Assembly (NCBI GenBank): GCA_937901085.1
Contig: CALCHQ010000105.1
Span: forward strand, 1 to 64,000
DNA: 64,000 bases
Source of the DNA: an uncultured Verrucomicrobiales bacterium
GTDB taxonomy: Bacteria > Verrucomicrobiota > Verrucomicrobiia > Verrucomicrobiales > Akkermansiaceae
Direction of reading: 5' to 3'
Position 1 is the first letter of the stretch. Each line of letters starts with the position of its first letter. Under the pieces are notes generated by a model. The model saw only the letters and a list, made by a program, of their open reading frames with translations, searched no databases and was not told the origin of the DNA. The position numbers were made by a program, and so were the translations under genes. This document shows positions 36,472-44,172 of the stretch, in pieces.

Positions 36472-37751
36472 GCGTTCTGGTAAAAGGCGTCGACCAGCTG
36501 CACGCTGCGCCGGGTGGCACCGGAGTGAACGTGCAGGGCCTGGTAGGCGCGCGCGGTGCGCGCCTGGGTGGCCTCGCTGCCGTCCAGCGCCAGCCGGATG
36601 GTATCGGCCAGTTCCGGCGCATTGCAACTCAGGATGGCATCTTCATTCTTCAGGAGGGTGACAAGGTCGGCAAAGTTGGTCATGTCGGGGCCTATGATGA
36701 CCGGCTTGCGGGCGGCGATGGCTTCCACCGGGTTCTGTCCGCCTTTTGCCAGGAAACTCTTGCCGATGACAACGGCATCTGCCAGCGCTGTCCAGTCGCG
36801 CAGCTCGCCCGTTGTATCAGCCACATAGCAGACATGTTCCGGCATCTCGGCAGGAAGTTGTCCTGCGGTGCGGAGCAGGGGGGTGAAGCCGGCCTGGCTC
36901 AGGTCGGCCACGACCTGCTCGCGGCGTTCGGCGTGGCGGGGTACAATGAGCGGGAATGCACCGGCCTCGCGGATGGCCGAGGCAATGAGAGATTCTTCGC
37001 CAGCATGGGTGCTGGCGGCCAGTACAACGGGCTTTTCCTGCCGCAGGGTGTCGAGGATGCTGCGGAAGTCCTCCCTCTGTTTCTGCGGGGTATCCCCTAT
37101 GACATCGAACTTGATGCTGCCGGGAGCGGTGATGATGTCCGGGTTCACGCCGATGCGGGCGAAGCGTCCTTTGTCGTTCTCGTTCTGTGCCCCCAGAGCG
37201 CTCAGCCGCTCGAAGAGCAGGCGGGTGATGCCTCGAACCTTCGCGTAGCGTCCTTCGCTGCGGGGGGAGAGGCGGGCATTTACCATAATCATGGGGATGT
37301 GGCGACGATGGCAGGCTTCTGCAAAATTGGGCCAGAGTTCGGCCTCAATCAGGACAACCGCCCTGGGAGCAAAGCGCTTCAGACAACGCCCCGGCAGCCC
37401 TGGTACATCGAGCGGGGAGTATAGCGGGCGCACATGGGGCAGCGCAGCATCGCGCGCCACCTGGTGCCCGGTGGCGGTGCTTGTGGCAAGAACGACCGGT
37501 TCGTTATGCGTCTTGCACCACTCGCGGATGAATTTGAGGGCAATGAAAGTTTCGCCCACGCTGACGGCGTGGACATACAAACCTCCCTTGGGTTCGGCCT
37601 CTGCGGGCTTCTTGTAAAGGCCGAAACGCTCGGAAAGCCCGGTGCCGAAGCCACCGCGCTTCTTCATCTTGATGAGGTAGCCGGGAATGGAGAGAATCAG
37701 GAATACCGGCAGCAATAAGTTGTAGAGCAGGAGAAAGATAAAGCGTTTCAT
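36468..37751 (-). CDS. waaA: 3-deoxy-D-manno-octulosonic acid (Kdo) transferase
   Basis: A 427-residue glycosyltransferase that adds Kdo to lipid A at the inner membrane. An N-terminal membrane anchor (residues 4-24), the Glycos_transf_N region (GLYVHAVSVGETFIALKF, VLIEAELWPNFAEACHRR) and the family 30 C-terminal half (FLAKGGQNPVEAIAARKPVIIGPDM) are clear. ATGA overlaps couple it to rsmD before and the DUF2062 gene after. Its presence shows the organism makes lipopolysaccharide. Confidence 0.93.
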   Translation of the reverse strand: MKRFIFLLLYNLLLPVFLILSIPGYLIKMKKRGGFGTGLSERFGLYKKPAEAEPKGGLYVHAVSVGETFIALKFIREWCKTHNEPVVLATSTATGHQVARDAALPHVRPLYSPLDVPGLPGRCLKRFAPRAVVLIEAELWPNFAEACHRRHIPMIMVNARLSPRSEGRYAKVRGITRLLFERLSALGAQNENDKGRFARIGVNPDIITAPGSIKFDVIGDTPQKQREDFRSILDTLRQEKPVVLAASTHAGEESLIASAIREAGAFPLIVPRHAERREQVVADLSQAGFTPLLRTAGQLPAEMPEHVCYVADTTGELRDWTALADAVVIGKSFLAKGGQNPVEAIAARKPVIIGPDMTNFADLVTLLKNEDAILSCNAPELADTIRLALDGSEATQARTARAYQALHVHSGATRRSVQLVDAFYQNA

Positions 37752-38314
37752 ACGGGTTCAGCCTGGTAGAAGAGAATCACGTTCTTGCCGTAGTGGCGGG
37801 TATCAACAAGTTTCCAGCCCGGAAACTCACGGCTGTGGGAATCGCCCACGCCGTAGCCTTCCTGTGCTTCGGCAATGAAGTAGCCACCCTCCGCCAGCAA
37901 TTCGTGCAGGCGGTCGGTCATCAGCTCGGCAATCATGTCGCGGTCGCCAATGGCTTTGGCATAGGGCGGGTCTGCAAAGATATAGTCATAGCAGCCCATA
38001 TCGCGTTTCACGAACTGCAGGCAGTCGCTCTGCACTACGCTGCCTCCGCTCAGGCGGGAACGCTCCAGATTCTGCCTGGCCATGGCGCAGGAGGGGCGGG
38101 CGGCATCCACCATGCGGGCGCTGGCGGCGCCCCGGCTCAGCGCTTCGATGCCCACGGAGCCCGACCCGCAGAAGAGGTCGAGGACTCTTGCGCCCTGAAT
38201 CGTGGGGCCCAGGATGTTGAACAGGGCTTCGCGCACGCGATCCTGGGTGGGGCGGACTTCACCCTGGGGTACACGGATGGGAAGTCCCTTGGCTGCTCCG
38301 GCAATGATACGCAT
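37748..38314 (-). CDS. rsmD: 16S rRNA (guanine(966)-N(2))-methyltransferase
   Basis: A 188-residue SAM-dependent methyltransferase. It starts MRIIAGAAKGLPIRVP, contains the SAM-binding DLFCGSGSVGIEALSRGA and the catalytic FADPPY motif. The ATG at 38314 was preferred over an in-frame start at 38350 since the RIIAG motif normally stands at the very N-terminus and the extension would overlap the terminator at 38331. Overlaps waaA by four bases. Confidence 0.92.
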   Translation of the reverse strand: MRIIAGAAKGLPIRVPQGEVRPTQDRVREALFNILGPTIQGARVLDLFCGSGSVGIEALSRGAASARMVDAARPSCAMARQNLERSRLSGGSVVQSDCLQFVKRDMGCYDYIFADPPYAKAIGDRDMIAELMTDRLHELLAEGGYFIAEAQEGYGVGDSHSREFPGWKLVDTRHYGKNVILFYQAEPV

Positions 38315-38330
38315 GGTGCTGAATGAGAAC

Positions 38331-38372
38331 GAAACGGGAGCCTGTGACACGGTGTGGCCCGGCTCCCGTTTC
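38331..38372 (-). terminator. Terminator of the 38396 gene
   Basis: A 12-base-pair perfect stem (GAAACGGGAGCC/GGCTCCCGTTTC, 18-base loop); on the minus strand followed by GTTCTCATTC. Confidence 0.6.
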
Positions 38373-38395
38373 AGAGGTGAAGATGGGTTTGGCTC

Positions 38396-39160
38396 TTACT
38401 TCCGACCGGGACGTGTGGCGCGGGCGCTAGCAGTAGCAATGGGGAAGATGATGGTGTAACCGTGGTTGGCAATCACATTGCCGCTGATGGCGGAACGCTC
38501 CGTCAGGCTGTAATAGAGGAAAACGGCCTTGCCGTCCGTTGCCTTGGTCAGGCGAATCATTTCTCTCAACGTGGAGAGGGAATCCTTCTTCTCCAGCTTC
38601 CATTCATTGCCCGTCTGGGGACCGTAGTCGAACTTTTCGTCGGCCGTAAAGGTGGCGCCGCTCAGCTCGCCGTTGTTGGAAATCCATACATTCCGGTTGC
38701 CGTCGTAGCGGAGTGAACCGATGGTGAGCGGCATGGATTCACCATTGGCAACGCGCGTGGCCGAAAGGACGCTGTAGAGGCCATTGCCCTCGCTCTTCAT
38801 GCCCACATGCACATCGGCCAGACGGGCCAGCTGGGTCTTTTTCCATGCTTCGGCGTACATCTCGTATTCCTTTTTCTCCGGCCAGAGATCGGCATCGTAT
38901 TCCATGAGCCGGTCTGCGGCACTTTTGTCATTGATGGCCTTCTGTTTATCCTTGGGCAGCTGGGCAAAGCGCTTCAGCGCAGCCTGGTGCAGTTCGATGA
39001 AGGATTTATCCCGCACCGGGCGGATAACTGTGCCGGGAATGGGTGTGCCGTTACAGGGAAGATAGCCCGCAAGGGCTTCAGGGGTATTGTCAGCAAGCAC
39101 GGCGCTGCACAGGGCAATGGGTGCAGCCAGCAGAGTGATGAGGAAACGAGACAGATTCAT
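38396..39160 (-). CDS. Secreted protein of unknown function
   Basis: A 254-residue protein with a signal peptide (cleavage near ADNTPEA, residue 23). The mature part begins with a Pro-rich segment, has a Lys/Asp-rich helical middle and a beta-rich C-terminal half ending in a short basic tail (RATRPGRK). No family was recognised. It is divergent from the 39235 lipoprotein gene, and the two promoters share the same -35 bases. Confidence 0.65.
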   Translation of the reverse strand: MNLSRFLITLLAAPIALCSAVLADNTPEALAGYLPCNGTPIPGTVIRPVRDKSFIELHQAALKRFAQLPKDKQKAINDKSAADRLMEYDADLWPEKKEYEMYAEAWKKTQLARLADVHVGMKSEGNGLYSVLSATRVANGESMPLTIGSLRYDGNRNVWISNNGELSGATFTADEKFDYGPQTGNEWKLEKKDSLSTLREMIRLTKATDGKAVFLYYSLTERSAISGNVIANHGYTIIFPIATASARATRPGRK

Positions 39161-39174
39161 ATCTTACAACGATT

Positions 39175-39203
39175 ACTCTAGCACCGTTTTTTTTGCTTGG
39201 CAA
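39175..39203 (-). promoter_or_regulatory. Promoter of the 38396 gene
   Basis: TTGCCA, 17-base spacer, TAGAGT on the minus strand; 14 bases to the ATG. Its -35 box shares five bases with that of the divergent promoter. Confidence 0.6.
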
Positions 39204-39225
39204 GCATGAAATTCGGTGGTATTGT
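39197..39225 (+). promoter_or_regulatory. Promoter of the 39235 lipoprotein gene, nearly leaderless
   Basis: TTGGCA, 17-base spacer, TATTGT; nine bases to the ATG at 39235. Confidence 0.6.
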
Positions 39226-39234
39226 CATGCAACC

Positions 39235-39669
39235 ATGAGACTGTTTCATGCCTTGCATCTGCTGGCGTTGAGCGCAGCAGCTTTGTTTCTGGAATCGTGC
39301 CAGACGGCCACGCCGATGACCCGTATTGACCAGAATCCGGTCATGTTCCGGCAGCTTCCCCCCGCGCAGCAGCTGCTGGTGCAGCAAGGGCGTATCTGCG
39401 AGGGGATGACCAAGGATGCCGTTTACCTTGCCTGGGGGAACCCCAACACGCCTCCTGTCACCGGTCAGCAGAATGGTGTGGCCTATGAGAAATGGGTCTA
39501 CAATGTCTACCAGCCGGTCATGGTTGATTCCTTTTCCATGGGGACAGGCTGCTGGAATGGCCCGCATTGGTGCGGCGGCATGGGGACCTCCACCGCCTTT
39601 GTGCCGAAGGAGGCTGCATGGGTGATGTTTCAGAATAATGTTGTAACCTCATGGGAATCTTCCCGCTGA
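39235..39669 (+). CDS. Small lipoprotein, BamE/SmpA-like fold
   Basis: A 144-residue protein with signal peptide and lipobox LESC (C22). The segment ICEGMTKDAVYLAWGNPN followed by YEKWVYNVY resembles the SmpA/BamE-type motif (I..GMT...V...WG.P) of small outer-membrane lipoproteins. The C-terminal part contains GCWNGPHWCGG with two nearby cysteines. The in-frame start at 39193 lies in the promoter. Overlaps nothing; galM starts a few bases later. Confidence 0.75.
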   Translation: MRLFHALHLLALSAAALFLESCQTATPMTRIDQNPVMFRQLPPAQQLLVQQGRICEGMTKDAVYLAWGNPNTPPVTGQQNGVAYEKWVYNVYQPVMVDSFSMGTGCWNGPHWCGGMGTSTAFVPKEAAWVMFQNNVVTSWESSR

Positions 39670-39674
39670 TTTAT

Positions 39675-40595
39675 ATGATGGATATGGAAATATATACACT
39701 TGTCACGCCCGAACTGAAGGTGCAGATTACGAACTTCGGCGCACGGGTTCTTTCCTTTGAATACCAGGGAGTTGATTGCCTGTACGGCCCGAAGACGGCA
39801 GCAGAGCTTGCGGCCGATACCTGCTACTGCGGCAGTATCTGCGGCCGCGTTGCCAACCGCATTGCCGGGGGGGTGTTCGAACTCGATGGTACTGCGTACC
39901 AGCTGGCGGTGAACAACGGCCCGAATCATCTGCATGGCGGGCTGGCGGGCTTTTCCGACTTGCCCTGGACGGTGGAGTCTGTTTCCGATACCCGGCTGGT
40001 GCTTTCCCTGGTTTCTCCCGACGGGCAGGAAAATTACCCCGGCACGGTAACGGTGCGGGCTACCTATGAGGTGGAGGGCCGCCGTCTGTCTCTGCTCATG
40101 GAAGGGACGACAGATGCTCCCACGCTTCTGAATCTCACGAACCACGCCTACTGGAATCTTTCCGGTGACGGTACGGTGGATGCTCATTGCCTGCAGGTGA
40201 ACGCTTCGGCGTACACTCCTATGGTGTCCAATATCCCCACGGGTGTCATTGCGCCGGTGGAGGGAACCTTGTATGATTTGCGCCGCCCGGCTGCTCTGGG
40301 GGAACGCAACGCGCCGGAAACCATTGCCGGAGGCTATGATGACAACTATGTGCTGCCCACGACACCCGGTGTGAAGCTGGCTGCTGTGCTGACCAACGGC
40401 CGCCGGACGCTGCGTGTGCTGACTGATGCCCCCGGCCTGCAGGTCTACACAGGTGATTATCTGCCGCTCAAACGCGGCGGCGTGGCGCTGGAAGCTCAGA
40501 ACTTCCCGGATTCGCCCCATCATCCGCATTTTCCCTCCATCGAGCTGCGCCCTGGCGAGCGCTACGCCCGGACTATTGCCTGGGAAATAGATTAA
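39675..40595 (+). CDS. galM: Aldose 1-epimerase
   Basis: A 306-residue mutarotase that interconverts alpha and beta anomers of sugars such as galactose. The family order is clear: VQITNFGARVLSFEY near the start, CGRVANRIAGG, NNGPNHLHGG (substrate His), LTNHAYWNLSG with the catalytic His, DDNYVLP, and a C-terminal VALEAQNFPDSPHHPHFP with the catalytic Glu. Start may be 39675 or the ATG at 39684. It lies five bases after the lipoprotein gene, so they may be co-transcribed. Confidence 0.93.
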   Translation: MMDMEIYTLVTPELKVQITNFGARVLSFEYQGVDCLYGPKTAAELAADTCYCGSICGRVANRIAGGVFELDGTAYQLAVNNGPNHLHGGLAGFSDLPWTVESVSDTRLVLSLVSPDGQENYPGTVTVRATYEVEGRRLSLLMEGTTDAPTLLNLTNHAYWNLSGDGTVDAHCLQVNASAYTPMVSNIPTGVIAPVEGTLYDLRRPAALGERNAPETIAGGYDDNYVLPTTPGVKLAAVLTNGRRTLRVLTDAPGLQVYTGDYLPLKRGGVALEAQNFPDSPHHPHFPSIELRPGERYARTIAWEID

Positions 40596-40619
40596 GCGGG
40601 CGTATCACTTTTTTCTGAT

Positions 40620-40647
40620 GAGGGGGACTCCGGCCGGAGTCTCCCTC
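40620..40647. terminator. Long palindrome between convergent genes
   Basis: GAGGGGGACTCCGG followed directly by its near-complement, one mismatch in 14 pairs, overlapping the stop codon of the minus-strand gene. No T-run on either side, so it may act as a transcription barrier or RNA-end stabiliser rather than a classical terminator. Confidence 0.4.
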
Positions 40648-41275
40648 ATGCTTTGCTGCCGTCTCTCATTTCAAACAGGCATTCCAGCGAAGCCAGCAGA
40701 ATCTGGATGTAGCCCAGCAGCTCGATGGGTTCTTCCAGAATGCGGCGCATGAGGAAGGCGTTGAGGTGGGCATCGCCCATCAGGTCGGCTAGGAAGCTGC
40801 GATGCCCCAGGCATTGAGCCACAGGGATGATGATGACAACGGCGGTCATCATCATGTGGAACGCATTGGAGCGCAGGAACGGAAGGAGTGTCGTGCCCAG
40901 CTGCCGTTGGTCGCGCAGCAGAATGCCGAGCCCCGCCAGAGGGAACAACCAGCACCACCCCCAGCCGATGAGGGGTATCAGGTCATCGAAGTAGGCATCC
41001 TGCTCGCGCACGAGAGCGGTGAGAGCCAGCAGCCCCATGCAGATCAGCAGGCTGCAGTAACCCCGGTTGAAGGCCGCCTGCAGCAGAAAATTCAGCGCAA
41101 TCAGCAGCAGTACGATGCTCTGGGCGCTTTCAAAGATGCCGTATTCCTGCACGGTGGCCGATTTGAAAGCATCACCGACTTTCCAGAAGCTCACCACAAT
41201 CAGCACCAGGATAATCAGGTAGATGAACTGGCGGAGCAGTCCCAGGAAGACGGAGCGGGAAGAAGATGAGTTCAT
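40646..41275 (-). CDS. Membrane protein of unknown function
   Basis: A 209-residue protein with five or six hydrophobic segments (about residues 12-32, 48-66, 70-88, 100-116, 135-152) and a C-terminal amphipathic part rich in Glu and Leu. No family was recognised. A CTGGCA-17-TACAAT promoter lies upstream, and the leader has an AGCGT/ACGCT hairpin. Confidence 0.65.
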   Translation of the reverse strand: MNSSSSRSVFLGLLRQFIYLIILVLIVVSFWKVGDAFKSATVQEYGIFESAQSIVLLLIALNFLLQAAFNRGYCSLLICMGLLALTALVREQDAYFDDLIPLIGWGWCWLFPLAGLGILLRDQRQLGTTLLPFLRSNAFHMMMTAVVIIIPVAQCLGHRSFLADLMGDAHLNAFLMRRILEEPIELLGYIQILLASLECLFEMRDGSKA

Positions 41276-41298
41276 GGTTGGTGAGCGTGTCTTACGCT

Positions 41299-41327
41299 AT
41301 TGTAATGGTTCTGGTGTTTTTTGCCAG
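41299..41327 (-). promoter_or_regulatory. Promoter of the 40646 membrane-protein gene
   Basis: CTGGCA, 17-base spacer, TACAAT on the minus strand; 23 bases to the ATG. Confidence 0.5.
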
Positions 41328-41343
41328 TATAAAAATCTGTTAT

Positions 41344-41907
41344 TTACCCGAAATAGCGGGCTGCCATGCGGAGAACACTGGCATCCAGCTGTGCAGCGTG
41401 CCGGTGGAAATCCTCGCGGCTCCACCAGGCCAGGTCATCGGATTCCTCTGAAAGGGAACAGTTTTCGTGCGGAGCCTGCAGCAGGTAGCGGATGTCATAG
41501 TGCAGGTGGGCTGGCTCTTTCTTGGCCTTGTGTTCCGGGATGAGGTGGATGTCGATATCAAAGATGCGGTGGTGTACGGGGCGAATGCCTCTGATGCCGC
41601 TTTCTTCCTCTGCCTCTCGCAGGGCAACGCGGAGCGGTTCCGGGTCGCCATCGGCATGCCCGCCGGTCTGCATCCAGCGCTGCAGCTTGTGGTGCAGCGT
41701 CATCAGAACCTTATCCCCCGCCGGATTGAGCAGCCAGGCAGAGCCGGTGATGTGGCCCGCCTGGTGGCTTCGCTTAAAGCAATCCGGGGTGCTGGAGATA
41801 AACGCGCATATGGCGTCGGCCGTTTCCTGCTGTTCCGGGTGGGAGTTGGCAAATAATTGCAGCTCACGGTACAGCTTTTCACGGAAAGTGTTTGTCTCGG
41901 CGGTCAT
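41344..41907 (-). CDS. Nudix hydrolase
   Basis: A 187-residue Nudix enzyme that would hydrolyse a nucleoside diphosphate linked to another group. The Nudix helix is seen as GGHADGDPEPLRVALREAEEESG with the catalytic REAEEESG; a helical N-terminus precedes it. The substrate is not determined by the motif. Confidence 0.85.
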   Translation of the reverse strand: MTAETNTFREKLYRELQLFANSHPEQQETADAICAFISSTPDCFKRSHQAGHITGSAWLLNPAGDKVLMTLHHKLQRWMQTGGHADGDPEPLRVALREAEEESGIRGIRPVHHRIFDIDIHLIPEHKAKKEPAHLHYDIRYLLQAPHENCSLSEESDDLAWWSREDFHRHAAQLDASVLRMAARYFG

Positions 41908-41916
41908 TTCGGGTTG

Positions 41917-41944
41917 ATTTTAGCCTCATCTGGAGGAAAATCAA
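41917..41944 (-). promoter_or_regulatory. Promoter of the Nudix gene, nearly leaderless
   Basis: TTGATT, 16-base spacer, TAAAAT on the minus strand; nine bases to the ATG. Confidence 0.55.
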
Positions 41945-41985
41945 GTCATACCTGCAAAAAAAAGATTGTAAAGAAAAGTTTAGTA

Positions 41986-42014
41986 TTGGCATGGGGAGTA
42001 CTGTATGGTAGTAT
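41986..42014 (+). promoter_or_regulatory. Promoter of the 42110 lipoprotein gene
   Basis: TTGGCA, 17-base spacer, TAGTAT; leader about 89 bases, unusually long for this window. Confidence 0.55.
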
Positions 42015-42109
42015 AGCTTCGGCGGGGTGGGGAACACGGTTTATGGCACGGTAATCGCGTGGATTTCCCGTCTGCCGCCGTCAAATCTGTCCCTGAAAGT
42101 CTTACTTAT

Positions 42110-42550
42110 ATGTCCAGCACACGTCAGCTTATGCTTTGTCTGCTTGCCTTGGTGGCATGCCTGTTCACGGCTTGCCAGACCGGTGGTGGCGTCAAGTATG
42201 CCAATTTCCCGGATGCTGTCACCAATATCAATCAGGTAGACCCGGCATACCGTAAGTACTTTGCCAGCCAGCAGGGCCGCAATTACAGCGCTGATGACCA
42301 GCGCAAGGCTCTGGCTGCTGCTATCCGGACTTCCCGCACGCCTGTTCCCGCCTATGTGCCGCGTTCGGCCATGGCTTCCAGCAGCAAGGTGATGCGGAAG
42401 CGCACGGCTCGCCGCGGGGCAAGCCGTTATGCTGTTGCCAAGCGCAAGGCTTCGGCCGGGCGCAAGGCTGTGGCGAAGAAGCGAGTCAAGGCCACGCGCA
42501 AGCGCGCCGTTGCCAAGCGCCGCACTTCTACGCGCCGCCGCCGTGGTTAA
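42110..42550 (+). CDS. Lipoprotein with histone H1-like basic tail
   Basis: A 146-residue protein. The N-terminus looks like a lipoprotein signal peptide (LMLCLLALVACLFTAC, lipobox FTAC at residues 19-22). The middle is neutral, and the last 50 residues are almost entirely Lys, Arg and Ala (RKASAGRKAVAKKRVKATRK and so on), as in histone H1-like bacterial proteins and chlamydial Hc1/Hc2. A DNA-binding type tail on an exported lipoprotein is puzzling; it could bind lipopolysaccharide, DNA outside the cell, or peptidoglycan. A terminator follows. Confidence 0.75.
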   Translation: MSSTRQLMLCLLALVACLFTACQTGGGVKYANFPDAVTNINQVDPAYRKYFASQQGRNYSADDQRKALAAAIRTSRTPVPAYVPRSAMASSSKVMRKRTARRGASRYAVAKRKASAGRKAVAKKRVKATRKRAVAKRRTSTRRRRG

Positions 42551-42582
42551 GAAACGCCCCCGGTCAGAATAGAAACTTTTCC

Positions 42583-42614
42583 GGCATCTGCCCCTTTGCG
42601 GCAGATGCCTTTTT
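42583..42614 (+). terminator. Terminator after the 42110 gene
   Basis: A perfect ten-base-pair stem (GGCATCTGCC/GGCAGATGCC, loop CCTTTGC) followed by TTTTT. Confidence 0.85.
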
Positions 42615-42654
42615 GCATGGGTGTGTCATCAAGTCCCTGCGGCATGATTTATCC

Positions 42655-42683
42655 TTGACTTATGAGGGTGTATGGTGCATTCT
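42655..42683 (+). promoter_or_regulatory. Promoter of the saccharopine-dehydrogenase-like gene, nearly leaderless
   Basis: TTGACT, 17-base spacer, CATTCT (weak -10); nine bases to the ATG at 42693. Confidence 0.4.
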
Positions 42684-42692
42684 GCGCCTGCA

Positions 42693-43919
42693 ATGAAGAC
42701 AGTACTCATTATCGGAGCCGGTGGTGTGGGGCACGTGGTGGCCCACAAGTGCGCCCAGATGTCGGATGTGTATGCGAACATCCATCTGGCCTCGCGTACC
42801 AAGAGCAAGTGTGATGCCATTGCAGCAGACGTGCTTGCCCGCGAGGGTGTGACGATTACGACGCATGCCGTCGATGCTGATGATGTGGCTGCCACGGTGG
42901 CTCTCATCAAGGAAGTCGGGGCAGACCTCGTGCTGAATGTGGCCTTGCCTTACCAGGACCTCCCCCTCATGGATGCCTGCCTTGAAGCCGGCGTGAACTA
43001 CATGGATACTGCCAACTACGAGCCCCGCGATGTAGCCAAGTTCGAGTACAGCTGGCAGTGGGCCTACCAGGAACGCTTCAAGCAGGCTGGGCTGTATGCG
43101 CTGCTGGGGTCGGGCTTTGACCCCGGTGTGACCAATGTGTATACCGCCTGGGCGCTCAAGCACCATTTTGACGTGATTGAATACCTTGACATCATCGACG
43201 TGAACGGCGGTGACCACGGCCAGGCCTTTGCCACCAACTTCAACCCCGAAATCAACATCCGCGAAGTGAGCGCTCCCTGCCGCCACTGGGAGAACGGCGA
43301 TTTCCAGGAAACAGGCGCCATGAGCCTGCACCAGCCCTTTGCCTGCCCGGACGGCGTGGGAACTTATGAGATTTACCGCATGTACCACGAGGAGATGGAA
43401 TCCCTCGTGAAGCACATCCCCACCATCAAGCGCGCCCAGTTCTGGATGAGCTTCTCCCCGAACTACATCAACCACCTCACCGTTCTCAAGAATGTCGGTA
43501 TGACCCGCATTGACCCCGTCATGTACAACGGTGTGGAAATCATCCCCTTGCAGTTCCTGAAGGCTGTTCTGCCCGACCCCGGCGACCTGGGCAAGACCAC
43601 CCACGGCCGCACCTGCATCGGCTGCGTGATTCAGGGCAAGAAGGATGGTCAGTACAAGGCTGTGTACATCTACAACATCTGCGATCACGAGGAATGCTTC
43701 AAGGAAGTCGGTTCCCAGGCTATCTCCTACACCACCGGCGTGCCTGCCGCCATCGGCGGCCGCATGATTCTCACCGGCACCTGGAGCGGCGAGGGCGTGT
43801 TCAACATGGAGCAGAACGACCCCGATCCCTTCATGGAGGCCCTCAACAAGTACGGTCTGCCCTGGAACTGCATCGAACTCACCCGCGAACAGGCCGAAAG
43901 CCTCAATGTGGTGAAGTAA
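42693..43919 (+). CDS. Saccharopine dehydrogenase family protein, carboxynorspermidine dehydrogenase-like
   Basis: A 408-residue enzyme with an N-terminal NAD(P)-binding motif (VLIIGAGGVGHVVAHK, residues 4-19) and the family middle motif LLGSGFDPGVTNVY. Family members include carboxynorspermidine dehydrogenase, which makes carboxyspermidine from aspartate semialdehyde and a diamine, and lysine-pathway enzymes. The GxxPGxTN-like segment and WSGEGVFNMEQNDPDPFM near the C-terminus favour the polyamine enzyme, but no decarboxylase gene is adjacent. The ATG at 42672 is possible but lies within the promoter spacer. Confidence 0.85.
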   Translation: MKTVLIIGAGGVGHVVAHKCAQMSDVYANIHLASRTKSKCDAIAADVLAREGVTITTHAVDADDVAATVALIKEVGADLVLNVALPYQDLPLMDACLEAGVNYMDTANYEPRDVAKFEYSWQWAYQERFKQAGLYALLGSGFDPGVTNVYTAWALKHHFDVIEYLDIIDVNGGDHGQAFATNFNPEINIREVSAPCRHWENGDFQETGAMSLHQPFACPDGVGTYEIYRMYHEEMESLVKHIPTIKRAQFWMSFSPNYINHLTVLKNVGMTRIDPVMYNGVEIIPLQFLKAVLPDPGDLGKTTHGRTCIGCVIQGKKDGQYKAVYIYNICDHEECFKEVGSQAISYTTGVPAAIGGRMILTGTWSGEGVFNMEQNDPDPFMEALNKYGLPWNCIELTREQAESLNVVK

Positions 43920-44039
43920 TCGCCCTCAGAGACCAGAGTCCTTTCCGCGGCGCATGGGAACACCCCGTGCGCCGCTTTGTGCAGGGGCATCGGCAAGACG
44001 CAAAGACGCAGAAAAGCACACAAATTCAGGAAAAAAGGC

Positions 44040-44068
44040 TTGTCAGTGCCGGGGGGATTTAGTACAAT
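44040..44068 (+). promoter_or_regulatory. rpsA promoter
   Basis: TTGTCA, 17-base spacer, TACAAT. The leader of about 98 bases contains GC-rich inverted repeats between 44090 and 44130 (CCCCCGG with CCGGGTAGGGG-type pairing), which could serve autoregulation by S1. Confidence 0.6.
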
Positions 44069-44172
44069 CCCGCACCGCATTCTCCCCCGGTGGCATACAG
44101 GTGCCTCATGAGCCGCCGGGTAGGGGCCTTGGTGGAGATGCGTAAAACATTAACCTACAAACAATCATTATA

